Shown here in pieces: positions 38,801 to 53,280 of a DNA stretch of 64,000 nucleotides (positions within the stretch are counted from its first letter, which is position 1; every line of letters starts with the position of its first letter). The notes below the pieces were generated by a model, which did not search any database, was not told the origin of the DNA, and saw only the letters and a program-made list of their open reading frames with translations. The stretch is from Lineus longissimus (taxonomy: Eukaryota > Nemertea > Pilidiophora > Heteronemertea > Lineidae): NCBI RefSeq assembly GCF_910592395.1, contig NC_088315.1, positions 17,841,808 to 17,905,807 of the forward strand. Direction: 5' to 3'. The position numbers and the translations under genes are program-made.

Positions 38801-41800
38801 TCTAGGTTGGACACTTTTCCGAATCAGATATCGATTTGACGTGCATTGTTTTTACCCCGGAGCACTTTACGCTAATGTAATGAAAAACGATCGATCGTTA
38901 ACTACTAGACTTCCAACACCTCTGACTACTCACAAGCCACCTTACCACGAGAATAACCAATTCACCTCATTTTTAACCTGCTTCGTAATATTATGTTTTA
39001 TGACACGATTATGATTATGGATCGAATGTCGTCAGCATTTGTCTGTCAAAACAATGAGAACATGGGGCAGACAGGTTAACTCAGAATTTTTTTCCTGTGC
39101 TCTTTCTTGGAAAAATTATCACTGGCAATGAATCTGTTTTTATTTTGGAGTCAGTCAATTAGCATACTTAAGTTCCAGCGCTATTGCCTCTGAAGCTTCC
39201 GCCCAAACTACTAAAGAAATACGTGTCTTTTTTCTGTATATTGCAAGCCTCACTTTACGTGCACCTCACCCAAATTTGAGCTGATTCTGCCGTATGCAAT
39301 GTACACTATCTGTAAACGGTAAATAAAGTAGCATATGGTGAGCCCGTTTTTTGATCACGCAGACCTCACTTTCCATCACCACTGCCAGGGTTTCCGCCAG
39401 AGGGGGGGGTGGGGGATGTGGGGGATTCATCCCCCCTAAAATATTTCCAATTTACTGTCAAATGAGTAATTTTCATGATTTGATAGGTAAAATAAGAGCA
39501 TTTGGGAGCCAATTGTAGCGGTTTTAGGTCCAAAAAGCGTCTCAGGAGGGGTCATATACCCTTTTTAAGAAAAACAAATTTTAGAAAAAAATTTTTTTCA
39601 GAAAAAAATTTTTTTTTTTGTTGCTCCCCTCAAACTTAATACTGGCGGAAACCATGACTGCACTGCTAATATCAACTGGATTCAAAAACAACTTCACATG
39701 CTTTATCTTCTCTGGAACTGCGTACGTTTCAATGCAAAGTATAAAGTGGTTTTTGAATGAGACACAAAAATGCTACAGTTGCCCGAGATATCAGACAGCT
39801 GATCGAGCAATAGCATGGTCAGTAGCATCACGCTAACTTGTTGCCATTGTGTGAACAGTGATGCTGTTTATGAGTACAGTAGAACCTCTCTTAGCGGACA
39901 CCTCTCTAATAAGGACAAACTCTGTATTAAAGACACTAGTTTTGGTCCCAAATTGGTTATTTCCATTCAATTTGACCTCTCTAATCAGGACACCTCTCTA
40001 TTAAGGACAGCACTTGTCAGTCCTGAGGGTGTCCTTAATAGAGAGGTTCTACTGTAATAGCCTATCAACTTCATTTTGAATAGATTGCATACAAATGCAA
40101 GCTGTACTTTTAGTCAAGGTATTGACCCACGGTGTTTGTAAAGCTGAGCAATGTCAATACATTGAGGGTCAAAATGGTCATTTAGCAGCACAGGACTTGA
40201 ATAAAGCCTTTCAAAATGGGTCTCTCAATTGCACAAGTCTGGTCATCCATTTTTTCACTAAAAATGGGTGTTTTGGCTCATTTTGGGCACATATCGTTTC
40301 GTGTCAGGGAAACTGCCCTTTAATGCCGAAACACATTCATTTTAGTTCATTACGTAAAAATGGCATTTGAGAGCATACTTGAGGGTTTTTAGGCAAACAA
40401 ATGCTTCAGAGGAGCTCAGAGGGGTGATACTTAAAACTTTTGCACCGTGACATACAGGCAACCAGTGTGCAAGCAGTTTCACAGCCTACCCAGCATTACA
40501 GCAATGGTTGTGCGCAGCTTCGCAATGCAGCGGGCATGTCAATTGTGACGGGGACTGTGTAAGAAAAGACCCACGCAACTTTCTTTATAGTGAAGTCTGT
40601 CAAAAACGTTTTTTACCGTGCGGTAAAAAAGCTGGCACCGCCGCTAGGACTTAGTACGCCAAATCTCTAGTTCTCAATTTACCCAGTAGGCCGACTCAAA
40701 AAATTCAACCACTCTTTCTTCATAATTGCTTGAACTGTTTGAACCAGAATTTCCAGTATTTTCCTTGAGCAATTGCCATAAGTTAATACTAAACTGGTTA
40801 GTAACAAATTTCAGCTGTTTCGCCGACTCAATCTTGGATTACATGCTGGAGATGTACTATACATGTTGTACCTTTATAGTGTATAAACTATGGAATGCAA
40901 ATCACGAAGAAAGGCTACATAGAATTCACTTCCAGTTTCTTATCCTATACTTAAAGCTCCTAGGCGCAAACGAGCAATTCTTATTGCAGCAACCTGGGAT
41001 CAAGATCCCATGTGACATAAATCTCTTGTTTGTAGCTTGCTTGGGAAGTTAAAACCTGCGATGGACCAGCAAGCTGTCCAAGGGGATTGACACCCCTTAG
41101 CCCAGAAACCAAGATAAGCTTGATGAGATGTTCGGCAACTTGGGCAATTGGACAGCGGACTTTAATTTTTACATCATCAAATCTGACACATAAAAGGCAA
41201 ATAATCGCATTAGTCAGGCCTTATATTTATGACTAGATCCAACTGAACTCAACTAAAAACGCTTAACCAAATGCTACAGATTCCAGAGCATCAATGCCTA
41301 AAGCCCCAGCTTCTGGTTTTAGGGTTGGCCCCTTGCCACGATGGGGCCATCTCAAAAGATGGCATTGGTCTGATGAACTGCATTATACGTGGCGGACATT
41401 CCTGAAGGTGAAAGCACCAGAAGTATCATCTTGGAACGGAAATAAATTCTTTATCTATTCCCACATTCTCTAGTGAAGGAAGTGTTCCAATTTTTTTCTC
41501 TCAAAATATGGTAGGCCTATATAGATATACATGTATTAGACTTAAATAATGTTATTCTTTTCTAGAAGTTTGAAAAACTCAAATTTCTACATGTTATCGA
41601 ACAAATGAATCTCATTAATCTTGCGCACTTTACAGCACAGACTTGATTAAATTTGACAACATGAAAATAAACAATTATGCTAAGGCACGTTCCAAGACAT
41701 CATTTGTTCAGCTACAGCCTTCTATGATGTCGTTCATGGCAATGAAGAAACGCCTGTACATGACGTCATGACGTCATGAGATTGTGATTTCAACCGTCAG

Positions 41801-44800
41801 AGCTCACGAATGACGCACCACAGGGTGGCCCAGAATTATCTTCCCTCACAATGGATACAATATACATGCTTCCCGAAATTGGTGGCTTGCATTGGAACTA
41901 ACTTTTTCCCCCTTGTCCGTCATTAAAGGCATTCAAGTGTGTTGGTCAACCATGACTATCTCCTTTGTCCCTCCACCATAAGGCCTAGTTTCCCCTTATG
42001 ACATCACTATTTCGGACACTCAGCGCCCCATTTCTGGAAAGGTGTCTAGAATCCTATTGTGTGAGGGAAGATAATTCTGGGCCACCCTGTAGACCAAAAT
42101 ATTGGCCCACCAAAGAGAAAAGTTCTTGCAGATAACGCTACGAAACGATTTTCGAGATGGCCTCTTCAGACTGGCCGCTTGCCAACTCAGGTAAAGTAAA
42201 CTTTGCGCATTTACCTAACTCTGAAGTTAGCACCACTTATTTACTCAAGCCGTCTGCTACAACCAACCGGATTCCGGAATGTCCGACCATCACGCTAATG
42301 TAGCAAGTTGCAACATGGAAACTTGGTCTGCCACAAGGAATACTACCCAACACCTTCAAATGAAATGTTTCATACATTTACCTAGATTGTAGATTACCTA
42401 GGCTGGCGGGTCATTCCGTGGTCAAGGGCAGACATGCTGGAGAAATCATAGAAAGTTGCGGCTTGTAATGGAGAGCTGCAACAACCATGATTCACGCATA
42501 AGAAAGCCAATACAGCCTCTAAACTGTGGCTGAAACCAGCATCCAATTTCTTCCACAGCAGAAGCTCACCTAAATCCACAAAATGTCCTCATGCTGTGGC
42601 AAAATGACCCTCTAAATCCAAGACCCAAAGGGCTACACATAAAACTTAAAGTAAGCAATCAAAAGACCTGGGAAAAACCTTTAGTCAGCAATCAAAAGAC
42701 CCGGGAAAAACTTTCAGTAAGCAATCAAAAGACCTGGGAAAAACCTTCAGTCAGCAATCAAAAGACCCGGGAAAAACCTTCAGTCAGCAATCAAAAGACC
42801 CGGGAAAAACCTTAAGTCAGCAATCAAAAGACCCAAAAAAGAAATTCCCAACACAAGCCAATGCGTACATCACTTTTTCAACAGCAGACGGACCGCCTGC
42901 AACTAAAAAAGAATCAAGTGGCCGACATTGCAAATTATCTGCAAAAAACCCCTGCCACCTTTCCAACTCTGATTAGCACAGTTATAGAGGTAAACATGAT
43001 CTAGATCAAGGCTAACAAGAACATGAAAGATCTAATAGTATTATTTGTTCACGTACTCTGGTTTCATCGATCGAAGACCGTTTCAATTGGACGTTGGACT
43101 GTCATTTCACCACATTTGGGTTGATGGGTTTGGTTTTTCCAGTGCGAGCAAAAGACCCCACCAAGTAAGAAACATGAGCAGCTTCCGTGGACTCTGCCTC
43201 TGGCCAAACTCGGAGTCACTAAGCAAATAAACCCAAATGGTGCCAAACTGTAGTGGCACATACCAATGCTCATCCCGCCTTGGAGGAGGAATACTCCCTG
43301 GAGACTTACACCTCCAAGTGCAGAGCGAACTCTGGCGAAGAAGAAGAGGCTATCACCACCAGCTGCTAGTTGGTACAGATTTGAAACCTTTAACAGACAC
43401 CTGAGTACACAACGCTCATTTAACACTCAGGCCTGTTTACCTTTTTCTGTGCTTTAATTTGTAGAAAGAAGGTGCAGAAACTGGTGGGTTAATTTCGATG
43501 ACTAACGTAGATTTAGGAGGCAGGATGAAAGCTGCTTTCTCAACAATCAGGTGAAGGTATAAAACAAGTTGTGTTATTACACAGGAGCCGGCAGGAGAGG
43601 CTTTGCATCTTGAGGATGCAACTCATCACAGAAGTGATTTCGTGCAATGCTGTTGCATGTGGCGTTGCTTTGCAGAATAGTTTTTGGCACCCCTGGTTCA
43701 CAGGGAGCCGGGGCAGGGGGGTGCAGCAAAGAAGTAGGCCACAACACTGTGACCCCTACTGCGATACGTCCTGGACCCAATTATCCTCAACCTGTATTGT
43801 ATAGAAGTCAGAGCTTGTACATTGTTTCAATCAGTGCATATTTGCCAAAAATGGCAAGTTTTCTCTGGTGCCAAGACAGCAGTGGCAAACACATGCACAT
43901 GAATGAGAACCTAGGTAGAGTCTAAGTATGCATCACCGAATACAAAATCTTCAACTTCGGCCCGCCACTGATTCAAAGTCCCAAAAGAAGTTTGAGTGCA
44001 CTAAAATTTTACAAAACTTAATACAAATAGAGTGGGATATGAGAGTCAATATATTATTTGCAAGCAGATCCGGTAACAAAGCACACCACTTAGAAAAGAG
44101 CCAAAATCATTATTGACGTTTCTTGCCAAGAAAGAAAACTTCTTGGAATGAAAGTTATAAATAAATTCAAGCTATTTTTAGCATAATGTGCTAACCTCTC
44201 CACTGTCATATAAACCAAAGGTAAAAGTGATCATCGTTGACCCAGATATTCGATATGATGACCCAGAAGTTGATGATGTTTATTCTCAAAACATCATCAG
44301 CAAATTTGAAAGCAAATTGATGGTTTCTGCAGCAGGCTTTATCTTATGTGAGTGTGGATATATCTATGGCGGTATGCCAGCTTTTTATAAGTTGGCAAGG
44401 AACAACAAACCAATGAATTTGTCCCTGAATGCCTGCATTGAAGTGACAAACTGCCTCTGGAAGATTTTTATTTGCTGAGTAGAAAGTAAACACATTTTTA
44501 CGGCGATTTTTTCTCAATGACACCTGACTGACATCACAGTATGTTTCAATCTTTGTCAGACTTTGACACAGCTTGATACTAAAGATAATATAAATCATAT
44601 ATGTCTTTAAATGACCAAAGTCTGCAGAAAAATGGATATTTGGGCCGGTTTTCAAAAGTGATTTTTATGAAAATTTCACAGTGAAAATAAGATATCCATG
44701 GTGGAAAGGTCAAGGACATATTTTTCTATGCACATAAGTACGCAAAACAGTTCTCTCAAACAAGCCAATCAGCTGCACGGTCACAAAATAATATACATCA

Positions 44801-47800
44801 CAGCGAAAACACTACATTGGTACTAATTGAGTGTGCTCATACTTTATATATGCAGCACAGCACTGTACTTCCTGTGTACTGCAAATTCACGGTCCCCTGT
44901 GACCTGATTAAACATTTTTGAACCCAAAACACCATAGATATAGTACACCACAGATGTAGTTTTTTACATGCAAACAGCATGGTTCTTCCTGTGTACTGCA
45001 AATTCACGGTCCCCTGTGACCTGATTAAACATTTTTGAACAAAAAACACCATAGATTAGTACACTATAGATAGTAATTACATATATGCATAGAGCATGGT
45101 TCTTCCTGTGTACTGCAAATTCACAGTCCCCTGTGACCTGATTAAACTTTTTCGAATAACAAACACCATAGATATAATACACTTTAGAAGTACTAATGCA
45201 TACAACATGGTTGTTCCTGTGCACTGCAAATTCACAGTCCCCTGTGACCTGATTAAACATTTTTGAACCCAAAACACCATAGATATAGTTCACCACAGAT
45301 GTAGTTTTTTACATGCATAGAGCATGGTTCTTCCTGTGTACTGCAAATTCACGGTCCCCTGTGACCTGATTAAACATTTTTGAACAACAAACACCATTAG
45401 TGCACTATAGATAGTACTTTACATCCATGCATAGAGCATGGTTCTTCCTGTGTACTGCAAATTCACAGTCCCCTGTGACCTGATTAAACTAACAGCATAG
45501 ATATTGTACAATACAGATATTACTTTACGCATACAGCATGGTTCTTCCTGTGTACCGCAAATTCACAGTCCCCTGTGACCTGACTAAACTTTTTTGAACA
45601 ACAAACAACAAACACCATACTCTGAGTCTGACTCTGAAAAGCGTTAAAAATAGGCTCTGCCACCAGTTATACACTAGTGTACCAGCATTCTATGAATTAG
45701 AATTCTTGTGCGGATAATTCTGGAAAATACATAATCATCCTCCATCACAAATGTTGTTGCTTCCATAGTAATTACTCTTGGGATGTCCATAAAAAAATTT
45801 GGAATGAACACTTGTATTTGACATGCTTTATTACTCTCATCAAGGCATTCCCCATTCATTGAGCAATTTACAATTACCACAGACGTGTATCACCAGTAGC
45901 ATTGTCTAGTCACTGTAAAAATGTATTTTTTCGACATTCCTATTTTATTTGAATAGCATCGGGCATTTCAGTACGTGCACTGACAACTTGAATTGAAGTA
46001 CATATTTGAATTATGCTGATTTACGGGGCATTTGCTTCAGAGAGAGACCTATGTGGAAATATATTTAGCTACCATCTGCAAAAATTAATAGATGCATGCC
46101 ATTGTCTTTTCAAACTGACCACGATTTTCGGGAAATACACTAAAACACACTCTGCAAGACTCCTGAATCTGCACTCGAGACAGTAACAAAATGATTTCAT
46201 CTTTAAAGCGACATGACATCAAATATTAAAATTCACTTCAAATGAAAAACCTTCCCGAGACGGTTCAACCTTCGGAGTAACTCAGGCTGAGTAGTGACAT
46301 GGTAACAGCACTATCATATTGTTTGCGGAGTTTGGCAAACCAAGTAGATTTGGCACTCCAATCGGGAAACTCTTAAACGGGTGTTTACTCTTGAAGCCAT
46401 GAATCTGGCCAGTTGTGAGGTGTTTACAGCAGTTCCCAGTCAAGTCAGAGTCAAGATTCTACTCAGAAGATATTCCCCTGCCATGGACGATCCTGTACAT
46501 GCTTTCAGTACTAGTATAACAAGCAAGTTCCCTCTCCGCTCTGTAAGTTCATAGCAAGAGGTTAGGTAGTGAAAGTACGTTTATCCACAGCTTCCAGGCT
46601 CGAGTTACCTCTGATCTGCAGCTAATATCACACCTGCCCTTGAACCTGATCTATATAAACACTCCATACACAGAATGCTATCATTGGCATAAAAAAAGAG
46701 CACTGGATATATGGTCCATATGGATCTTGAAATTATGACTCTTCTCAAACCACGCTTTTCCTTGGCAGATCCTAGTTAAAGTGCTTCGTCATCTCAGGGT
46801 TTTCCGAAAGATGGTTAGGAGCAGCTACTGATAGTAATAAGCGCTCACAGAACCTTCAAACCCTAATGGAAACGAAGTCGGTACCTCAGAAAGGAATGCA
46901 GGGCAACGACGTTTTGGTAAAGAATCTAAAATTAAGTTTGATTCTTTAAATTGCTCTCCCACGGACATATCCCTGCTCAAGCACTTTGTCATGTCAGAGT
47001 CTTTTGGGGGATTTAAAGAAAGCATCTACTTAGCACCTTTTTTTTAAACCTTTGAACTCTAACAGGGAAGAACTCGGTATCCAGAAGGGATGCAGAGAAA
47101 AGACCTCTTGGTAAAGAGTCTAATGTTAGAATTGATTCGTATAAAGTGCTTGTTCACCGACAGTCCCTTGCTCAAAGTGCTTTGTCATGTCAGAGTCTTT
47201 CGAGGCGCTCACTTTTAACCTTCGAACTCCAAAGGGAAGGAACAAAGAGGCTTCAAGGGATTCAGAGCCACAACCTCTCGAGTCCATCTATGCCACCGTG
47301 GTACCTACTTTGCACTTGTCAAGACAACTTCTGAAACTTTTCAAGAAGAGCAACAACCCTGGATATCATAACAACAACATCACAACCTCACCAGAAGAGT
47401 GCAAGTCATTATATTCCGCCTCCAAACTGACCACTGAAGACCTCAACACCATCAGCACCACAAGTTAGGAATTTGGGAGAACGACCTTTGCCCCTGTAAC
47501 ACTGAGCCAATGACTGTCATCGACATCTGACAAAATTCTTTCCATCTGAGATTGACAACGCAGAAGACAGGGAAAAAATTCGAAAAAGTCTCAAAGGTGA
47601 TTTGCTTCTGATTTCCAAACGAATGTGCACTTTTTGAAGAGCAAATAGATACCATCTCAGGGGTCCAGATTCCACGAATTCACCTGTAATGACTGTCAGA
47701 CTTTGTTTTCGTTTTGTAAAAGGAGTTCATTTACCTGTTCTCTCGGTGCCTGAGATGAAGCAAAACTGAGAAGATGGTTAGAAGAAAAGCAGAGAAGTGT

Positions 47801-50800
47801 CTGTGCAGAAAATAGTGACTCTGCTCACAGGTATTTCAATTGCCTGGTTTACAAACCGTTTAATGTTAGTGTGTGAGCACCACAATTCCCCAAATTAGCG
47901 AGAAAATTTTCAAAATTCTTTTTAAAATTTGACATGAACGGATGATGGAACAACTTTTGCCAAGGGGTGAAATTCCCCGGTGACATTCTGGATTAATACC
48001 CTACCCTTTTGAAATGTATTGGCTGCAGTATAGAGCCCAAAGGGAATGACCCTATACTGGTACCCAGAACTGGTAAACCACTTTATTTGATTTGAATACT
48101 AGCTTCACGCCACATCCATGTCCAGTCCAAACTGACCTGGCCAGAGAATCTGGACACCCAAACTAAACTGAGGGGGAGGGGGGCATAACGACCCTAGACC
48201 TCCGTCTGCCAAGTTCAGAGACTGTAAATTTGTTTGCATAACAATTAAAGCTGAACGCACACCAAGATGAATATAAGCACGATCGATCGTCTCCAAGAGG
48301 TCCTTAAATTACGTTGTTTCCAAAATTGGCATCTAAAAGTCGAAGCAATTGCTCCAGGCGTTTTAATTCAAGGCATCGTCTCCATTTCGACTGAGACAAT
48401 ACGAAACAAACAAAACAAAACAATAGTTTTTCTACTAAAATGACATTGATATTAGGATTCGAAAAGACTTCTGTCTGCTTCCGGCATTAAAAGATCTCTG
48501 TATGCTACCAGCTGAAAAAGATTGCCGTCTGCTGCCAGCTTAAAGAAGACTTGAATGAGTTGTTTCACTTACCTATTTGTAGAAAAAGCTGTGCTACTGA
48601 AGTACCAGTAGAGGGAATGCTTGAGCTTAGTGGAGGCTGCAGAGCTTGCCTGTCTCCAGCACCTATAGAAAACCGCACTTGTGGACCACCTGCAACATGA
48701 GATTTGAAAGATTGTATCTCTGTATTCAAAAGATCTTAAAGATATGAAATCAAAATGTTAGATCGATCTGGAAAGTCACGAGGGATTCTGCGATTTTGGA
48801 GATGTTGGAGTAATAGAGGCAGTTGCTTTGATGGCTGTTAAGGGTCAGGCTGATGTTTCATTGAATGAAAGAGGAAACGGACTTTGATAAGAGGGTCACA
48901 CAATATCCATCACGCAAGTCTAGCAGGATGAAACCTATCATTTGGGGCATTGATTTTCAGTAAAAAAACACACAACTTCATTGAATTTATCTGCAGATGT
49001 TCTGAAGATCTGGATATTATTAATCAGTAGAGGCACCAAACAATTTGAGGAAAATCAATCAACAAATATTTAACTTGGTCCCCCTGCCAAACTGAATTTA
49101 AGAGTCTGCCCTTGCTCCACCCAAAGAGGAGTTGATCCAATTCCATTCCTCTGTCTGCTGAAGGTGATTCACTGATCGTCAATACTGTAGATCAAGAAAT
49201 ATTTGCTGCCACTTTATTTCGTGGTTTCGTGACATTGCAACATCAGCATACATCTGATTAAGCATTTCGACAACGCTGTATTACAGTAATTCCAATTAGA
49301 TTTTCATTTTCGCGGAAATGGATTTTAGCAATTATCTTTAAACGTGAAAAAACCACGTGAATATTTCCAGGTTTTTAATATACAGTTGCACCTCCCTTAG
49401 CGGACACCTCTCTACTAAGGACACTCATTTTGGTCCCAAATTGGTTGTTTCCATTCAATTTGACCTCTCTAATCAGGACACCTCTATTAAGGATAGCATG
49501 TCAGTCTGGAGGGTGTCCTTAATAGAGAAGTTCTACTGCAGTTCTCTGTCCATAACCATAACTTCCCGCTTGGCAACCGAGCAGACTCTCTGTAGCGGAA
49601 ATGGTAGCGACGGCAACTGATTTATGTGTCTACCCGTCAAAATCACGCTCTACAGAAAAACAACTGTCCTTACCCGGGGGTGGCACTTGTATACATCCTA
49701 AAATATTTCCTATAAGCGTTTCTAGTTGATACGGAAGATTCTCTATATACACTGTGTAGATTAATCCCAAACAATTCTGAAAAGTACAAAAAGAGGTTAG
49801 ACAAGTTTAGATACAGGATGTGACGGACGACAGGAAAAATTGTAAACAACATGACACGCTTTAATTCTTAATCTGAACTACATCTACATGAACTCAATCT
49901 AACTGCAGTTTCTTTTAGCAAATATTGAATTTATACCCAGTTCCATTAAACAAGAGGCCCAAGGGCCTGGCGCTCAGCTGAGTTGTTGCTGCGTTGTTCG
50001 TATATATTACATTACTCGTCAAACTCTACTAAACTAAGGACTCAAAGCCTAAGGATATTAGCTTCTGGATGTGTAACAGTGAATTACGGTAGACTGGCGC
50101 AATCTACTTCAAGCAAGCTCCACCCTTGCAATGTGTGCGCAAACAGATAACCTAACCTATATTGGACCATCAATTCTACACACAGCAACATGATTCATCC
50201 TCAGCTGTTACCATGATGATGATGATGATGATCCTTTTCGCAAATTGGTCGTCTTCTGTCTTTCTTCCATACTTCAGTGCCACCGGATGTAGTCTGCCCT
50301 TGTGGAGGGATCCTTTCAGCACCGGGACACAAGAATCCATGCGAATTGAATCACATGGAGAGACTAGCCCAATCACCCGCTTTTGGCTGGGTAGAAATGG
50401 GTAAATCTCGCAGACTGGACCTTAAACTCTAATGCCGACGTGTGAGGCCGGTCTGACAGATGAGTAAGTGGGGTCCACCTAATGCAGAAGGCACCAGTTT
50501 CCCTAACTAAAAGGGTAACATTAACAAAATGCTCTACCCAACTCTATTATTGCCTAAAGGCCTGTGTACACTAGTAAAATATTAGCAACATTTTTACATT
50601 TCCAGTTGCAACAAATGTTGCAAAAATGTTGCGTAGTGTGTACAGAGCAAAACGCGTCTTACAACATGTTGTAAAATTGTTGCAAATTAAATGCAATGCA
50701 ATTCTTTGTTGCATGTTGTAAAAATGTTGCAAACTCTTCAGCCAATCAGAAATAGGATTTGCGTCATGTGATCTACCGGAGTTCATGTGACTTGAACAAG

Positions 50801-53225
50801 AAGCAGGTATAGCAACTCTCAAGTGAGTGTCTTGCTTCCTAGGGTGATGAAACCTTTTCTAGAAGTTTTTGTGTGACGGCTTGTCAGTCAGCCGCAACTC
50901 CTTTAGGCTGCGTATCCATAGGCTGTTCCGTGCCCTGCACAACATTCCCTTTTTACCGCCTGGCGCGCCACACGGACAATGAACCTTCGTTGGTGTTATT
51001 GATCGTTCCCATAGGTTATGCCGTGTCACATTGCGGGCATATATGCACTGTGGATTGGGAATATAGGCCCATATTGGGATTGAACATGTCCATTCTTTTG
51101 CGAGTGAACAACACGGAAGCAATGTCTGAGGCGAAATTAATTCAAGAGGTTCATCAACGGGAACTACTCTGGGACCCCGAAACTGATGATTATCATAACA
51201 AGCACGAACCTGTAATTTGTTGCTTAAGTCAGGTTTTATATACATGTACATGTCAATTTGATGTTGCAAGTGAAAATACAAGTTACTTGTATTTTCATTT
51301 TCAATATTCATAAGAAATTGTCTTCTGAAATAATGACAGCGTGCGGATAAACGCGATTGACCGCTGCGAAATGAGGACTACAAAGGCCTACCATGACCAA
51401 AAAGGAATATCCAATGGAGACTCAGGGCATAGTGCCAGGTCACAAGGCTGTTACGCCATAACGCCACACTACACAAGGGCATACCCTATGGATACGCGGC
51501 CTTAACAGGCAGTGGTATGCCCCATCATCCACCCTCATTTTGATCCAGGGCCTGGTCCATATTCTCTTTGGTTATTTCGCCGCCTCTTCCGTCTCTCAAC
51601 AATGACAGCTAAAATTGCTGCAGAAGCACTCAAAACACATCTTCTCTCCTTGGAATCATCCATTTTCCCTCCAAAATACCTATTTCGCTTTGTTCCCACT
51701 AAAAAGTTTGCAACAATTTACCAACATGTTGTAAAAATGTTGCTAATTTGTTGCAATTTTGTTGCTAGTGAACACAGGGCCTTGAAGGGCTTGTTGCAAA
51801 ATTGTTGTAAAAATGTTGGTAAAATGTTGGTAAAATGTTGCTAATATTTTACTAGTGTACACCCTGCTTAAGTCAAGTGAAACTCTTAACAAACCTTAGC
51901 AGAATGCCACCATTGAAATGTTGATAATAATGATAGCAAGTAAAAACTTTAAACAGATAGACTTGATTTTTTTAACCAACTGCCACATGCGGTTTTCTTT
52001 ATTTAGTAAATTTTGAGGTAAGTATTACAGAATGAAATACTTGAATACTAGAATTGCCTGGCTCTTCTGATGATTGCACTGGTGAACACCGAAGTCGATG
52101 GGATGTGCAAAGTCATAGCTCGATCCTCTCTCTTGGTCATCTTTGAGATGTGGTCACCAAATATGTTCAAATGCAGCTGCAGATCATTCCTGTCCTGCAA
52201 AACATGATGAGGAGATAACATTTTAATTTTGATAGAATAGGTAAGCTAGCCAAGTTTTATATCAAATACAAGGCCAACAACAACTGATAAGGCGCTAGGG
52301 CCGAATGATCAAGGAAGTTCATTAATATGATTGGGAATACATTGTGATAAGAGTGATGAATCGGCCCCGTTTGAAGCATTGTGCTATGTACAGTGTGCAA
52401 GTGTCAGTGTGTATCATATCGCATTTATTGTTTGTTGACATTTCAAATCGCTGGCGTCGATCCTCAATTACACTGTTTATGTACATTGGCAACCTTACCC
52501 GATGATATCAGAACGATGTTTATTATTGTCTTGTTTATTCACATTAGTTCTGCTATGTGACAAGAGTTATTTGTTGAGAAATCCATGATTTAAAGCCGGA
52601 CTTTGACATCGTTTCTCAGACCAACCAAGCTGCATTTCGCAGATCGTTTTTCAACGATCGTCGACGAACTATTTCAAATTAATCACATCCAATTAAACAA
52701 TCCAAGCCTTCCTTAATGTCATCAACATGCAATAACACAACCAGCCAAATATTATCGCCTATGAAATTGTGAATTTAATGAGAACTTACCTCTGAATTGA
52801 CAGAACGCGATCTATTCCATAGCATGGTCTCCTTACGTCTGAACTGCGCAGACTCGAGACGTGACGTTCGCTGCATGTGTGATTGGACGTGGGATAACTC
52901 GCGCGAAATTTAAAATGCTCTTCTTGGGGGTTGCTCACTAAATTGCGCCAGTAACACCACCTGGTGAGAAATTCATGAACTACGCCTATTGATAATGAAA
53001 GAGAAAGCTTTGCTCTATAAAATTAGATTTGATTCATGATCCCCAACTGAGAAATCAGCTGCTGGAAAAGTTTTTGGAAAATTTCGCTCGGTGCCACCTA
53101 GTGGCCAAACCGCTCATCCTGCCGGACCCACATTTGGTCTATTCAGGAGTCCTGAAGGGTCTCAACGCCTCAGAGGGAAAATCTATCGCCTATCCGCCAT
53201 AGTTTTGAAACGTGCCTGTTTAACG

Positions 53226-53280
<55 letters not shown>

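Larger units (their letters stand above)
33830..48560. other. 14.8-kb intron between SBF exons 4 and 5
   Basis: Repeats and MITEs are listed separately. In the gaps (34800-35520, 38250-39870, 40060-41800, 43350-44850, 45620-46760, 47240-48560) I see only AT-rich sequence with short, unsupported open frames such as 40726-41052 (plus) and 44188-44478 (plus). Confidence 0.55.
50559..51867. mobile_element. hAT-like DNA element with inverted ends
   Basis: The ends are inverted copies of GTGTACACTAGTAAAATATT followed by AGCAACATTTTTAC and TTGCAACA-type repeats. The right tip reads CAGGGTGTACAC, the CAGGG-type start usual for hAT elements. No transposase is present, so it is non-autonomous. A second element (50906-51501) is inserted inside it. 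The left tip is diverged and the 8-bp target duplication is not clear. Confidence 0.6.

Noticed and set aside
40726-41052. 108-residue plus-strand open frame
   Set aside because: AT-rich composition, no recognised domain and no splice or promoter context.
42591-42815. Plus-strand frame of repeated 11-residue units ([11 protein letters not shown])
   Set aside because: Generated by a 33-bp tandem repeat, with no flanking coding evidence.
50873-51311. Long overlapping open frames on both strands
   Set aside because: Only the MADF-like start at 51122 has family support; the rest is transposon sequence and its antisense shadow.
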